Assembly (NCBI RefSeq): GCF_022014495.1
Contig: NZ_JAKLSQ010000004.1
Coordinates: 63,505 to 127,504, forward strand
DNA: 64,000 bases
Direction: 5' to 3'
Origin: Sandaracinobacteroides sayramensis
GTDB lineage: Bacteria > Pseudomonadota > Alphaproteobacteria > Sphingomonadales > Sphingomonadaceae
Shown here: positions 44,634 through 57,398 of the stretch, in pieces
How the letters are laid out: each line of letters opens with the position of its first letter
How positions within the stretch are numbered: the first letter of the stretch is position 1
Made by a program: the position numbers and the translations under genes
The notes under the pieces: model-generated
The model's database searches: none
Seen by the model: only the letters and a program-made list of their open reading frames with translations
Told to the model about the DNA's origin: nothing

Positions 44634-45577
44634 GCCGTCACCTCGCGGGCGAAATGCACGACGCTGCTGATCGCCTCTCGCCGCACCTCGTCGGCTTCGC
44701 GCAGCAGTTCGTGCGCCGCCCCCGCGAACAGCCGGTGGCGGACATGCGGCAGCCGCGCCGCGATCCTCAGCGCCGACTTGTTGTCCACCAGCCGCTCGCG
44801 ATCCGCCAGCAGCATCAGCAGCGGAAGCTCGACCTCTTCGATCGGCTGCGCCTCCAATATCGCCTCGCTGTCGGCGAAAGCCTTGATCCAGCCCCAGCTG
44901 ACGCCGCCCGTGGCCAGTTCCGGCCTGTGGCTTGCCCAAAGCCCCTCATCCTCGAAATGCGCCCGGCTTCCGGTCAGCAGGAACTGCCGCTCCGGCCGCT
45001 GCTGCAGCGCCCCATAGGGCCGCTGCCCCCAGGCGAAATGATCGCCCAGCCCGCGCGCCACCTGGATCGGCGCCAGCCGCATCGCCGCCGCGCGCATCGC
45101 GACCGGCCCGGCCAGCCCGTAGAAAGGCGAGCTCAGCACCGCGCCGGAAAGCGCGCGGCGCAGGGGCAGCGCGCGGCGCGCCGGGTCGACCAGCCAGCGG
45201 GTCAGCAGATGCCCGCCCATGCTGTGCCCCAGCGCCAGCCAGCGGTCGCCGGAAAGCGCGCCCAGCGCCCAGCCGGAAAGCCGGTCGAGGTCGGACAGCC
45301 AGGTGTCGAAGCTATCGATATGCCCCGCGCCGCTTTGCGTCAGCCGGGTGGAGCCGCCCTGCCCGCGCCAGTCGAAGGCGGCGATGGCGAAGCCCGCCTC
45401 GTGCAGTTCCTGGATGGCGCCCGCCCATTTCTCGTGGAAATCGGCGCGCCCGGTCAGCAGCAGCAGATTGGCGAGCGGAGCCTCATGCGGCAGCAGCAGC
45501 GTGCGGATGGAAGCCCCGTCCGCCATCTCCTCGCGGCCGATGATCGCGGCTGGCGGAAGATGGAAACGGGGTTTCAC
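44630..45577 (-). CDS. Alpha/beta hydrolase (monoacylglycerol lipase-like)
   Basis: 315 residues. Nucleophile elbow GHSMGG, an upstream FDWRGQGGSTRL oxyanion/loop region, acid Asp in MLLADRERLVDN, and a late His in FAGAAHELLREAD. This matches the lysophospholipase / serine aminopeptidase S33 family. The ester substrate is unknown. No signal peptide. The GTG at 45577 is the likely start. The stop overlaps the start of the FAD oxidoreductase. Confidence 0.88.
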   Translation of the reverse strand: MKPRFHLPPAAIIGREEMADGASIRTLLLPHEAPLANLLLLTGRADFHEKWAGAIQELHEAGFAIAAFDWRGQGGSTRLTQSGAGHIDSFDTWLSDLDRLSGWALGALSGDRWLALGHSMGGHLLTRWLVDPARRALPLRRALSGAVLSSPFYGLAGPVAMRAAAMRLAPIQVARGLGDHFAWGQRPYGALQQRPERQFLLTGSRAHFEDEGLWASHRPELATGGVSWGWIKAFADSEAILEAQPIEEVELPLLMLLADRERLVDNKSALRIAARLPHVRHRLFAGAAHELLREADEVRREAISSVVHFAREVTA

Positions 45578-45600
45578 TGCCCTGCGCCCGCGCGCATGGA

Positions 45601-48255
<2,655 letters not shown>

Positions 48256-48259
48256 GGTC

Positions 48260-50329
48260 TTATCCCTCGATTCTGGAGAAATCTGCAACCTTGTGCATGC
48301 CATCGCGGACCCCCGCGAGCAGGCCAAGGCGACGCGCGCGAACGGCGGGATCGGCGTCGTTCACGGTGACATCGTCGAAAAAGCGGTCGACAGGCTCGCG
48401 CAGCGTGGCGAGCAGCTTCATCGCCCCTTCGAAATCCTCGCGGCCGAACAGGGCGTCCGCCTCGTCGAACAATTGCATTCCGCCCGCCCCTTCGGAAGGG
48501 GCGAACAGGCGGGCGAGATTTTTCTCGGCCTCGTCCAGATAGGGCGATTGCAGCGCGGCGAGGTCCAGCCTGTGGCTTTTCCCGTCCTTCTTTTCCTCGG
48601 CCTTCAGGATGTTGGCGGCGCGCCGGTAGCCGGCGAGCAGGTTCCTGCCATCCTCCGTCTCGACGAAGGCCTGCAACGCCTTCACCCGCACCAGCAGGCG
48701 GACGAGATCATCCTCTCCGCCCAACGCCAGCACCGCGTCGATCAGGTCGTGGCGAACCCCGGCCTCGCGCTGCTGCACCTTCAACCGGTCGGCAAAGAAA
48801 GCGATGAGATCGTCCGCATCTTTCGCACCAGCCGCTTCGAGCGCCGGCTTCAGCGCAATGCGGCGCCCGCCCGACACCAGCATGTCCAGCACGCCGAGCG
48901 CCGCGCGGCGAAGCGCGAAGGGATCCTTCGAGCCCGTCGGACGGATACCCGCCCCGAAGAAGCTGACGAGCGTGTCCAGCCTGTCCGCCAGCGCAACCGC
49001 GACCGGCACGCAGCCTTCCGGGCAAGCAGAATAATGCTGCTTCAAAGCCGAGACGATTCCGGGCTTTTCCCCCTGCGCTTCCGCCAGATAGCCGCCGATC
49101 ACCCCTTGCAGCTCGGGGAATTCGCCGACCGTGCCGGTGGTGAGGTCCGCCTTCGCCAGCCGGGCGGCGCGTTCCACCATGTCCGGGTCGACATTCGGGA
49201 AATATTCCGTCGCCAGCCAGCGGGCGAGCTTCGCCACCCGCTCCACCTTCTCGGCCATGGTGCCGAGCTGTTCGTGGAAGACGATGTCCTTCAGCTTCTC
49301 CGTGAAGCTTTCCAGCGGTTTCGCCTTATCGTTCGTCCAGAAGAAGCGCGCGTCGGACAAGCGGGCGGAAAGCACCCGCTCATTGCCGGCGACGATCGTC
49401 CGCCCGCCGTCCGGCGCGACCAGGTTGGAAACGCAGACGAAGCCCGGCGCCAGCTTTCCATCCGCGTCTTCCACGGCGAAATATTTCTGGTTGGTGGCCA
49501 TCGTAAGCTGGATGATCTCGGGCGGCACTTCCAGAAAGGCCGGGTCGAAGCGGCCGAGCAGCGGCACCGGCCATTCGGTGAGGCCGGCATTCTCCGCCTC
49601 CAGCGCTTCATCCACGCGCAATTGCAGCCCGGCGTTGGCCGCCGCCGCTTCGGCGCCTGCGCGGATCAGCGCCCGGCGCTCGCCCGCGGACAGCACCACA
49701 TGCGCCGTGTGCAACTGGCCGGCGTAGCTGTCCGGGCTGTCGATGGAGAGGGGCTTGCCACCGCCCATGAAGCGGTGGCCGAAAGTTTCGCGGCCGGATT
49801 GCAGCCCCAACGCCTCGAACGGCACGACATCCTTGTCGAACAGCGCGACGATGCCGCGCAACGGCCGCACCCAGCGCGGGGAGGAGGTGCTGACGCTGGC
49901 CCGGCCCCAGCGCTGCGATTTCGGCCATTGGAAGCCGCCGATCAGCGCCGGCAGCTTCGCCGCCAGAAGCTCGGCCGCCGGCCGCCCCTCGCGCGCCAGA
50001 TTGGCGAACAGGAATACGCCCTTGCCGGTTTCGCGCTCTTCCAGTTGCGCGCGCGTCAAGCCGGTGGATTTCAGGAAGCCCTCGATCGCCGCCGCCGGCG
50101 CATCGGCGCGCGGGCCGCGCCTTTCCTCCGACACGGCTTGCGAAGCGGCCGGAAGCCCCCGCGCGATCAGCGCCAGCCGGCGCGGCGTGGCATGGGTTTC
50201 CAGCGCGTCGGCCGAAAGCCCGGAGTCCGCCAGCAGCGCCTCGAACTTCTCGCGCAGTTGCTGCGCGGCGGCCGGCTGCATCCGTGCCGGAATCTCCTCG
50301 GAAAAAAGCTCCAGAAGGAAATCAGCCAT
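48260..50329 (-). CDS. glyS: Glycine--tRNA ligase beta subunit
   Basis: 689 residues. It begins [18 protein letters not shown], the standard glyS N terminus, and contains the HD-like and B-domain segments and a C-terminal anticodon-binding domain ([22 protein letters not shown]). It forms the alpha2beta2 enzyme with GlyQ. The start overlaps the glyQ stop by 8 bases. Confidence 0.97.
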   Translation of the reverse strand: MADFLLELFSEEIPARMQPAAAQQLREKFEALLADSGLSADALETHATPRRLALIARGLPAASQAVSEERRGPRADAPAAAIEGFLKSTGLTRAQLEERETGKGVFLFANLAREGRPAAELLAAKLPALIGGFQWPKSQRWGRASVSTSSPRWVRPLRGIVALFDKDVVPFEALGLQSGRETFGHRFMGGGKPLSIDSPDSYAGQLHTAHVVLSAGERRALIRAGAEAAAANAGLQLRVDEALEAENAGLTEWPVPLLGRFDPAFLEVPPEIIQLTMATNQKYFAVEDADGKLAPGFVCVSNLVAPDGGRTIVAGNERVLSARLSDARFFWTNDKAKPLESFTEKLKDIVFHEQLGTMAEKVERVAKLARWLATEYFPNVDPDMVERAARLAKADLTTGTVGEFPELQGVIGGYLAEAQGEKPGIVSALKQHYSACPEGCVPVAVALADRLDTLVSFFGAGIRPTGSKDPFALRRAALGVLDMLVSGGRRIALKPALEAAGAKDADDLIAFFADRLKVQQREAGVRHDLIDAVLALGGEDDLVRLLVRVKALQAFVETEDGRNLLAGYRRAANILKAEEKKDGKSHRLDLAALQSPYLDEAEKNLARLFAPSEGAGGMQLFDEADALFGREDFEGAMKLLATLREPVDRFFDDVTVNDADPAVRARRLGLLAGVRDGMHKVADFSRIEG

Positions 50330-51197
50330 GTGCCGTCTCCTTCTCGACATGGAGGTCGGCGACCAGCTTCACCAGATCGCGCACGCGGCCGATATAGGCC
50401 TGCCGTTCGGCCACGGAAATCACCCCGCGCGCGTTCAGCAGGTTGAAGGCGTGGCTGGCCTTGATCGCCTGATCATAGGCCGGCAGCGGCAGCCCGGCTT
50501 CCACCAGCGCCCGGCACTCGTCGGCGGCCTTGCGGAAACTGTCGAACAGGGCCTCGGTGTTGGCCTGCTCGAAATTATAGGCGGAGAACTGGCGCTCGTT
50601 TTCCAGGAACACGTCGCCGTAGCTCAGCCCCTCGTCGTTGAAGGGCAGGTCGTAGACATTCTCGACGCCCAATATGTACATCGCCAGCCGTTCCAGCCCG
50701 TAGGTGATCTCGCCGGAAACCGGCGCGCAGTCATGGCCGCCCACCTGCTGGAAATAGGTGAACTGCGTGACTTCCATGCCGTTGCACCAGACTTCCCAGC
50801 CAAGCCCCCAGGCGCCCAGAGTCGGGCTTTCCCAATCATCCTCCACGAAGCGGATGTCGTTTGTCTGAAGGTCGATGCCGATCGCTTCCAGGCTGCCCAG
50901 ATACTGGTCGAGGATATCGTCCGGCGAAGGCTTCAGGATCACCTGATACTGGTAATAATGCTGCAGCCGGTTGGGATTCTCGCCGTAGCGGCCGTCGGAG
51001 GGGCGACGGCTGGGCTGCACATAGGCGGCCTTCCACGGCTTCGGGCCGAGCGCGCGCAGCGTGGTGGCCGGATGGAAGGTGCCCGCGCCCATCTCCATGT
51101 CATAGGGCTGCAGGATCGCGCAGCCGCGCGCGCTCCAATAGGCGTGGAGCGTCAGGATGATGTCCTGAAAGCAGGTGGGTTTCTGAAGCCTGTTCAC
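50322..51197 (-). CDS. glyQ: Glycine--tRNA ligase alpha subunit
   Basis: 291 residues from the GTG at 51197. Conserved start [25 protein letters not shown], motif 1 [19 protein letters not shown], and [20 protein letters not shown]. It carries the class II catalytic site for glycyl adenylate formation. The frame is open further to a TTG at 51227, but the extra residues are not family-like. Confidence 0.96.
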   Translation of the reverse strand: MNRLQKPTCFQDIILTLHAYWSARGCAILQPYDMEMGAGTFHPATTLRALGPKPWKAAYVQPSRRPSDGRYGENPNRLQHYYQYQVILKPSPDDILDQYLGSLEAIGIDLQTNDIRFVEDDWESPTLGAWGLGWEVWCNGMEVTQFTYFQQVGGHDCAPVSGEITYGLERLAMYILGVENVYDLPFNDEGLSYGDVFLENERQFSAYNFEQANTEALFDSFRKAADECRALVEAGLPLPAYDQAIKASHAFNLLNARGVISVAERQAYIGRVRDLVKLVADLHVEKETAHG

Positions 51198-51292
51198 GGC
51201 ACGGCGGGTTAGCGGGTGCAGCAACAAAGGGGAAGGGGCTGCGGGGTTATTAAGCCTTCACAGGCACTTTTAGCCCGGCTTTTGCATTAAAA

Positions 51293-51328
51293 GGCGCCCG
51301 CCCCGGAGACGACTCCGGGGCGGGCGCC
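51293..51328 (-). terminator. Rho-independent terminator of the first PEP-CTERM gene
   Basis: Perfect 16-bp stem, ggcgcccgccccggag / ctccggggcgggcgcc, with a 4-base loop (acga), followed leftward by TTTTAATG. It lies 21 bases past the stop of the gene at 51350. Confidence 0.88.
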
Positions 51329-51349
51329 AGAGGCAGGGCTGCCCCGGTT

Positions 51350-52006
51350 TCAGCTCAGGGTGACGGCGATCGGCTTGCGGCGCAGGCCGAAGCCCACCAT
51401 GCCGAAGCCGGCGATCAGCAGCAGCCAGGTGGAAGGCTCGGGGACGGTGCCGATCGACAGATTGTCGATCTGGAAATAACCGCCCTTCGACTGACCGCCC
51501 TCCGGCCCGAAGGCGATGCTGGCGATTCCGAGGTGGGAGGTGATTCCCCAGAAGCCGCCGCCTGACAGGCCGTAGAGCGCGCTGCTGCCGTTGGCGAAGG
51601 TGACGAGGGCGTCGTAGAGACCGTTGCCGTTGGCGAGGATGTCGAGGCCGGCCCCGAACACGCCGCCGTTCTTGCTGTAGCCGGTGTCGGCGAAGTCCAG
51701 CTTGAAGCTGCCGTTGCAGCCGGCGCAATAGGTGCCGTTGACGACGATATTATGGTTGTTGAAGCCCGTGGACTGGTAGCGGGTCTGCCCGACGACGGCC
51801 GACATGGCGGCGTTCGAGAGGATTCCGAAGCTGCCGGGATAGCCCAGTTCCGCCCCATATGTATCCGTGAAGCTGGAAACCAGCTCGGCCGTGAAGGCGG
51901 AGCGGTCGCTGTGGATGACGGTGGCGGCTTCCGTGCGGACGGCGACCTGCGTGGAGATGACGAGCGCGGACAACAGCGCGACCCGGCGTGCGACCTTGCG
52001 ATTCAT
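51350..52006 (-). CDS. PEPxxW-CTERM sorting-signal protein
   Basis: 218 residues. An N-terminal signal peptide (ending TEA-A, about residue 27) and a C-terminal PEPSTWLLLIAGFGMVGFGLRRK, the PEP-CTERM tripartite signal: motif, membrane helix, basic tail. The middle holds a C-A-G-C pair and beta-rich sequence, with no recognised domain. Such proteins are processed by exosortase and surface or matrix linked; no exosortase gene is in the window. The x-x-W-L form differs from the usual PEPxxWA of sphingomonads. Confidence 0.85.
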   Translation of the reverse strand: MNRKVARRVALLSALVISTQVAVRTEAATVIHSDRSAFTAELVSSFTDTYGAELGYPGSFGILSNAAMSAVVGQTRYQSTGFNNHNIVVNGTYCAGCNGSFKLDFADTGYSKNGGVFGAGLDILANGNGLYDALVTFANGSSALYGLSGGGFWGITSHLGIASIAFGPEGGQSKGGYFQIDNLSIGTVPEPSTWLLLIAGFGMVGFGLRRKPIAVTLS

Positions 52007-52296
52007 AGGATTTGCGACCCTCTGCTTGTTTGTTTCTTTCTTGGCGCCGGTTTTTTATCGGTCTTTTTTTAATCGACTCATGGCGCAGGCAGGAGTTTCC
52101 TCAAATTCCCCTGTCTTTGCAATATGTCTTAACAGTTTGTTACCAAGATCGCGCCAATTCCCGGCGCATCCGCTTGCTTGCCGATGCTTGCCCGCGATTT
52201 TTGCAGGCTGCCGGCCCGCCTTGGCGCTGCCACAAATCCTCCCAATATCGCCTCCGGGAAGGATCGAGGGACCGGCGGCCTGAGGGAGAGGATAAG
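52007..52296. promoter_or_regulatory. Divergent intergenic region, PEP-CTERM gene and acyl-CoA ligase
   Basis: 290 bases between the two starts. The left third is T-rich (ctttcttggcgccggttttt ... tctttttttaatc) and should hold the PEP-CTERM promoter. I see no defensible gene, terminator or operator within it. Confidence 0.4.
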
Positions 52297-53811
52297 GTGC
52301 ACCCATTTCACCACGCGGCGGCGACGCCCGACAAACCCGCCATCGTCATGGCCGGCTCCGGCGAGACGCTGAGCTACGCCGGGCTGGAAGCGCGCTCGAA
52401 CCAGGCGGCCCGGCTGTATCGCGCCGCCGGGCTGCGGCGCGGCGACGTGATCGCCATCTTCCTGGAAAACCATATCGACTATCTGCCGCTCTGTTGGGGC
52501 GCGCAGCGCGCCGGCCTCATCTTCACCTGCATCTCCACCAAGCTGACGGCGGAGGAGGCCGGCTATATCGTCGGGGACTGCGGCGCGAAGCTGCTGATCG
52601 CCGGCGCCTCGCTGGCCAATGTCGCGAAGGAGCTGCCGCCGTTGGCCCATCGCTACAGCGTCGGCGGCGAGATTCCGGGTTTCCTCGCCCTGGAGCCGGC
52701 GCTGGCCGGCTTTCCCGCCACCCGCATCGCCGACGAAAGCCCCGGGCGGGACATGCTCTATTCCAGCGGCACCACCGGCCGCCCCAAGGGCGTGAAGGGG
52801 GTGATGCCCGAAGGGGCGATCGACCAGGTGGACACGCTCGCCGGGCTGGTGCGGGCGCTCTACCAATTCTCGGCGGAGATGATCTATCTGTCGCCCGCCC
52901 CGCTCTACCATGCGGCGCCGCTGCGCTATTCCATGGCCGTTCAGAAGTTCGGCGGCACGGTGATCGTGATGGAGCGCTTCGACGCCGAACAATATCTGCA
53001 CCTGCTGGAACGTTATCGGGTGACCCACAGCCAGGTCGTGCCGACCATGTTCGTGAAGATGCTGAAGCTGCCCGACGATGTGCGCGGCCGCTACGACGTT
53101 TCCAGCCTGAAGCTGGTGATCCACGCCGCCGCGCCCTGCCCCATCGCCGTCAAGGAGCGGATGATCGACTGGTGGGGGCCGCGAATCCACGAATATTATT
53201 CCGCAACCGAAGGCGGCGGCTTCACCGCCATTTCGTCGGACGAGTGGCTGCGCAAGAAAGGCTCGGTCGGGAAAAGCCTGCTGGGCGAAATCCGCATCCT
53301 CGGCGAAGAGGGGCAATTGCTGCCGTCCGGGCGCGAGGGCCGCGTTTACTTTCACGGCGGGCCGCCGGTTTCCTACCATAATGCGCCCGAAAAGACCGCC
53401 GAGGTGCAGGGCGAGCATGGCGCCACCTTCGGCGACATCGGCTATGTCGACAGCGATGGCTATCTCTTCCTCACCGACCGCTCCAGCTACATGATCATCT
53501 CGGGCGGGGTGAACGTCTATCCGCAGGAGACGGAGAATATCCTCGTCATGCACCCGAAGGTTGCGGACGTGGCGGTGATCGGCGTTCCGAACGAGGAACT
53601 GGGCGAGGAGGTGAAGGCGGTGGTGCAGCCGCGCGACTGGGCCGACGCCGGGCCGGCGCTGGAAGCCGAGCTGATCGAATTCGCGCGCGCCCACCTCTCG
53701 CACATCAAATGCCCACGCTCTGTCGACTTCGATCCGTCCTTGCCGCGCCACGACACCGGCAAGCTCTACAAACGCCTGGTGAAAGACCGATATTGGCCCA
53801 AGGCAAGCTGA
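52297..53811 (+). CDS. Acyl-CoA synthetase (AMP-forming)
   Basis: 504 residues, ANL superfamily. The P-loop is LYSSGTTGRPKGVKGV, the A5 motif is EYYSATEGGG, the A7-A8 region has FGDIGYVDSDGYLFLTDRSSYMIISGG, and the C-terminal Lys motif is HDTGKLYKRLVKD. It activates a carboxylic acid to acyl-AMP and then acyl-CoA. Chain length is not readable. The start is a GTG (52297) with agagga ataag-type spacing, since no ATG fits the conserved N terminus (HHAAATPDKPAIV). The next gene overlaps its 3' end by 19 bases. Confidence 0.92.
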   Translation: MHPFHHAAATPDKPAIVMAGSGETLSYAGLEARSNQAARLYRAAGLRRGDVIAIFLENHIDYLPLCWGAQRAGLIFTCISTKLTAEEAGYIVGDCGAKLLIAGASLANVAKELPPLAHRYSVGGEIPGFLALEPALAGFPATRIADESPGRDMLYSSGTTGRPKGVKGVMPEGAIDQVDTLAGLVRALYQFSAEMIYLSPAPLYHAAPLRYSMAVQKFGGTVIVMERFDAEQYLHLLERYRVTHSQVVPTMFVKMLKLPDDVRGRYDVSSLKLVIHAAAPCPIAVKERMIDWWGPRIHEYYSATEGGGFTAISSDEWLRKKGSVGKSLLGEIRILGEEGQLLPSGREGRVYFHGGPPVSYHNAPEKTAEVQGEHGATFGDIGYVDSDGYLFLTDRSSYMIISGGVNVYPQETENILVMHPKVADVAVIGVPNEELGEEVKAVVQPRDWADAGPALEAELIEFARAHLSHIKCPRSVDFDPSLPRHDTGKLYKRLVKDRYWPKAS

Positions 53812-54743
53812 CCCTTTCCCGCCTTTTCCTGCTGTTGCTGGCGCTGATCGCGCCCGCGCTCGCAAACGCCCAGGCGGCAAGGACCGAACCGCCAAAGCCC
53901 TATGTGCCTGCTTTGTGGGAAGTGCAGATGGGCAAATCGCGGGCCTATCTGTTCGGCACGGTGCACACGCTGCCGCGCGGGGTGGACTGGTTCAAGCCGC
54001 ATGTCGCCCGCGCGCTGGACGGCTCCACCCGGCTGGTGCTGGAGACGGAGATTCCCGAATCCCCCGCCGCGCTGGCGCCGGTGGTGATGCGGCTTTCCCG
54101 CCTGTCGGCGGCGCGGCCGGTGAAGGACCGCGTGCCCGCGAGCTGGCAGCCGGCGCTCCAGGCCGCCATCGGCCGGCTGAACGCCCCGCCGATGGAGTGG
54201 AACGACACCTGGTTCATCACCCTGACGCTCGCCAATCTCCAGGCCGAAGCCGATGGCCTCGACCCGCGCATCGGCGTGGAGGCGGTGCTGACCGAGCGCG
54301 CGCGGATGCGCAACCTCCCCATCAGCGCGCTGGAGACGGTGGAAGAGCAGCTCACCAACTTCGATTCCCTGCCCGAGGCCGACCAGCAGATGATGCTGAT
54401 GTCGACGCTGGAGGCCCTCCCCAGGTCCAAGGCGAACATGACGCTGATGATCGGCGACTGGATGCTGGGCGATACCGATGCGCTCGCCGCGCGCGTGAAC
54501 GCCGAGTTCGAGCGTTCGCCCATGTTGCGCCGGCTGCTGGTGGAGGATCGCAACATCCGCTGGGCGGACTGGCTGCAGATGCGGATGAAGGCCGAGGAAG
54601 GCCCAATCTTCGTGGCGGTCGGCGCCGGGCATCTGGCCGGGCGCGGCAGCCTGGTGGAAGAGCTGGAAAAGCGTGGAATGAAGGTGGCCCGCGTCGCCCC
54701 GGAACCGCCGCAGACGGACCGGAAGAAGCGCCGGAAACGCTGA
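53793..54743 (+). CDS. TraB/GumN-family protein
   Basis: 316 residues. A signal peptide (LFLLLLALIAPALANAQA) is followed by the TraB/GumN fold: SRAYLFGTVHTLPRGVDW near the N terminus, LETVEEQLTNFDSLP, and a terminal GPIFVAVGAGHLAGRGSLVEELEKRG with the conserved G-A-G-H-L. Relatives are putative metalloproteases (TIKI-like); activity here is unproven. I use the TTG at 53793; a CTG at 53808 that overlaps the ligase stop (CTGA) is an alternative. Confidence 0.88.
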   Translation: MAQGKLTLSRLFLLLLALIAPALANAQAARTEPPKPYVPALWEVQMGKSRAYLFGTVHTLPRGVDWFKPHVARALDGSTRLVLETEIPESPAALAPVVMRLSRLSAARPVKDRVPASWQPALQAAIGRLNAPPMEWNDTWFITLTLANLQAEADGLDPRIGVEAVLTERARMRNLPISALETVEEQLTNFDSLPEADQQMMLMSTLEALPRSKANMTLMIGDWMLGDTDALAARVNAEFERSPMLRRLLVEDRNIRWADWLQMRMKAEEGPIFVAVGAGHLAGRGSLVEELEKRGMKVARVAPEPPQTDRKKRRKR

Positions 54744-54771
54744 GGGGCCGGCGGGCAAGCCCGCCGGCCCC
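54744..54771. terminator. Bidirectional terminator hairpin
   Basis: ggggccggcgggc / gcccgccggcccc, a perfect 13-bp inverted repeat with a 2-base centre, directly after the TraB/GumN stop and 20 bases past the convergent PEP-CTERM stop. Confidence 0.8.
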
Positions 54772-54791
54772 ATGCGCTTCAGGCCCGTCGA

Positions 54792-55553
54792 TCAGGCGGT
54801 GGCGCGCGCCACATCCGAACGGCGGCGGCGGGCGGCGGCGCCCACCAGGCCGAAGCCGGCGATCAGCATCGCCCAGGTGGCCGGTTCCGGCACGCCGCCG
54901 GCCGCTTCGCTGTAGAGCACGACACGGCCGCGAATCTGCGCCTCGTTCAACCGCTCCTCAACCGTCCAGAACTGGCTGAGGGGCTGCCCGTCGAGCAGGA
55001 AGCCCTCGATATCCAGCGCATAGACGTTATTGTCGATCGTGAAGCCTTCGGACTGCCGGTTGAAGCTGATCTTCACCCGGTCCGCGCAGCCATTGATGTT
55101 GACGCCCGTGTAGTTCCCCCCACCATCGGCGCAAATGCCGCCAGCCGGCGAGTTCGGCGTTTCCCAATGCGCGAAGTCGTAGACGAAGGTGACGTTCTGC
55201 AGGAACACATCGTCGACATAGACGTCGGTGTTGAAGTTCAGCTTGATGCCTTCGATGCCGCTGCCCGCATTGATCGGGAAATTCAGGTGGCGGAAGGTGC
55301 CGATGATGGCCTCGTCGCTGCCCGCCGGCGGCGTGACGCTGAGCGAGGGGTCCGTCGCGGCAATGAAATCATAGCCGGACTTGTTGTTCGTGCCGGTGCC
55401 CCAGCGCACGCTGTCGGTGCCGAGGCCGGTCAGGCCCTGGCCAGCGATCGGGCTGTGCCAGCTTCCGCTGATGTTCCTGAACTCGATGACGGTCGCCGCC
55501 GACGCAGGCGCGGCCAGAATCGCGGCCGCAGCCGCAAGCATTGCGAAACGCAT
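54792..55553 (-). CDS. PEPxxWA-CTERM sorting-signal protein
   Basis: 253 residues. Signal peptide MRFAMLAAAAAILAAPASA. A C-terminal PEPATWAMLIAGFGLVGAAARRRR is the classic sphingomonad PEPxxWA-CTERM signal. The middle has FAHWETPNSP and CADGGGNYTGVNINGCAD, which recall the THxN-type anchor domain family. Surface or extracellular location is inferred; function is unknown. The fragment before the ATG is AT-rich. Confidence 0.87.
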   Translation of the reverse strand: MRFAMLAAAAAILAAPASAATVIEFRNISGSWHSPIAGQGLTGLGTDSVRWGTGTNNKSGYDFIAATDPSLSVTPPAGSDEAIIGTFRHLNFPINAGSGIEGIKLNFNTDVYVDDVFLQNVTFVYDFAHWETPNSPAGGICADGGGNYTGVNINGCADRVKISFNRQSEGFTIDNNVYALDIEGFLLDGQPLSQFWTVEERLNEAQIRGRVVLYSEAAGGVPEPATWAMLIAGFGLVGAAARRRRSDVARATA

Positions 55554-55731
55554 GATATATTCCCCTGTTGCACGGCCACAGTTTCAGCCGAGCCCTCCAT
55601 ATCAATTCATCCCTTATGACTGAACCGCAATTAAAGGTTAGCGGATGAAGAATATGGTTAATTATTATAAATATCTACTTCAGCATTTCAGATTTCGCTC
55701 GGTTTTTCCAGAATAATCTTAAACCGTCGAA
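55554..55731. promoter_or_regulatory. AT-rich promoter region upstream of the PEPxxWA gene
   Basis: 178 bases, with the stretch aatatggttaattattataa at 55649-55668 the most AT-rich of the window. It lies between the start of the PEPxxWA gene and the end of the sulfotransferase gene. I cannot assign -10/-35 boxes. Confidence 0.35.
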
Positions 55732-57006
55732 TCAGGCGGCGGCGCGGGCGGGCTCCATGCCTTCGAATTCTTCGCGCACCTTGCCTTCCGAAAGCCCGAA
55801 CTGTTCCAGCCGGTAGCGGTGGCGGGCATAGCCATGTTCGGTTGCCGCCCGCGAGACATAGGTCCGCATCGCCGCCAGCGCCTCCGGCCTCAGTTCGCGG
55901 CCGAGGAAGGCATAGGTGCGGGCGATCGCCCCCTGCCAGTCGGCGTTGACCTCTTGAAAGGCGAGGTCGAATTGCAGGTGCGCGGGGATTTGCCGCCGTT
56001 CTTCCGCCACCTGCTCCAGCCGGTGTTTCGTCTTGTGCAGCCATTCCCGCCCGATCCAGCCGGCGTCCACCTCGTCGGACTGGACGACCATATGGTTCCA
56101 GGCGAGGCTCGCCGCGGACGCCACCAGCTGCACCGGGTCGCGGTGCAGGAAGATCAGCGGCGACCGGGGGAAAGTCGCGTGCAGTGCCGCGATGTCCTGC
56201 ATGTGCTGCGGCGTCTTCAGCACATAGGGCCGGGCGGGATCCACCCCTTCCAGCCAGGTGCGCAACTTCAGCAGCCGGTGCAGCCGCCGATAGGCGGGGC
56301 GCTGGTCCGCCGTCTCGCAATAGCGGGCGAAGCTGGGCACCCGCCGCTGCGTCTCGATCATTGCGCTGGAAAGCGACTGGTCCAGAAGGCCCAGTTCCTC
56401 GTCCACTTCCATCGGCCCGGTCGGGTGGATGTCGAACACCGTGGGGTTGATGGAACGGATCAGCCCCAGCGCCCGCCTCACCTGCCGGATGCGCGGGTCT
56501 GGCCGCGAGCCTCCCGATCCTATGCCCCTGGGGTCGGGCACCGGGCACTGCGCCTCGTAGAGGCGAAGCGCGGTGAAGGCCGGGTCGCTCGCCAGCAGCC
56601 GCTGCATGCGCGTGGTGCCCGATCGCATCGAGCCGACGACGACAATCGGCGGCGCCAGCTCGATCCGGTCGATCTCCGGATGCGCCTGCATCAGCGCGTC
56701 GAACCAGAGCCGCTCCTTCATCACCTTCAACAGGGATCCATGGGCCACCAGCCGGCCGAAATCCGTGAGCCGGGCCTCCCCGTGCAGGGCCGGAAGCAGT
56801 TTGGCCAATTGGGCTTCGAAATGCGCCCTGTCCGACAGGTCTTCGCTCAGCCCCGTCGCCTTTTCGGCAAGGCCGCGCAGCCGTTCCGGGCAGAGGTCGG
56901 CGGGCGGCAGCGCGCCGCTGCGCCAGGCGGCGTTCAACGGCCACATCATCAGCTTCAGATGCAGCGGGCGGAAGTGGTGGATCGGCGGGAGCCCGGAGTT
57001 GTCCAT
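55732..57006 (-). CDS. PAPS-dependent sulfotransferase-family protein
   Basis: 424 residues. The 5'-phosphosulfate-binding loop is VVVGSMRSGTTRMQRLL (G125-T132) and the 3'-phosphate-binding element is LIFLHRDPVQLVASAASL. The central region has TGPMEVDEELGLLDQS and TPQHM with KTPQ. This is a sulfotransferase_1-like fold, possibly of the family widespread in sphingomonads and mycobacteria. The acceptor is unknown. The ATG at 57006 has GGGAG 5 bases upstream. Confidence 0.88.
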   Translation of the reverse strand: MDNSGLPPIHHFRPLHLKLMMWPLNAAWRSGALPPADLCPERLRGLAEKATGLSEDLSDRAHFEAQLAKLLPALHGEARLTDFGRLVAHGSLLKVMKERLWFDALMQAHPEIDRIELAPPIVVVGSMRSGTTRMQRLLASDPAFTALRLYEAQCPVPDPRGIGSGGSRPDPRIRQVRRALGLIRSINPTVFDIHPTGPMEVDEELGLLDQSLSSAMIETQRRVPSFARYCETADQRPAYRRLHRLLKLRTWLEGVDPARPYVLKTPQHMQDIAALHATFPRSPLIFLHRDPVQLVASAASLAWNHMVVQSDEVDAGWIGREWLHKTKHRLEQVAEERRQIPAHLQFDLAFQEVNADWQGAIARTYAFLGRELRPEALAAMRTYVSRAATEHGYARHRYRLEQFGLSEGKVREEFEGMEPARAAA

Positions 57007-57056
57007 TTCGGCTCCCGCTGTTACGGGCGAAGCATGGATTTGCAAAGCGAAAGCGC

Positions 57057-57398
57057 ATGAACATGTTGAGGATTTGCGCCCTTCTGACGGTCGCGGCCCT
57101 TTCGACAGGCTGCGTCACCGCGGCCAAGCAGCGGGAAGTGAACAGCGCGCTGCTGGACGTGGGCTTCACCAAGACCGACGCCATGTGCCTCGCCAGCCGG
57201 GCGGGCCGGCAGCTTTCCGTCCGCCAGCTCCGCTCGCTGCAGCGCGCCGGCGCGGCGATGGAGCAGCCGGTCATGGAGATGCCGGTGGGCGAAGTTCTGG
57301 AAGCCATCCGCGACAATGTCGACACCGAAACGCTTTCCACCGTGGCGCGCCTCTCCGCCGAGTGCGTGAGAATGCGCCTGCAAGAGGTCCCGCAATGA
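57057..57398 (+). CDS. Small lipoprotein, paralogue A
   Basis: 113 residues. The lipobox is L-S-T-G-C19 after a short hydrophobic signal. The body has REVNSALLDVGFTKTDAMCLASR and LSVRQLRSLQRAG, with two further Cys. It shares its pattern with the next gene, including the lipobox and the LSVxQLxSLQR motif. I do not recognise the family. The next gene starts inside its stop (ATGA). Confidence 0.75.
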   Translation: MNMLRICALLTVAALSTGCVTAAKQREVNSALLDVGFTKTDAMCLASRAGRQLSVRQLRSLQRAGAAMEQPVMEMPVGEVLEAIRDNVDTETLSTVARLSAECVRMRLQEVPQ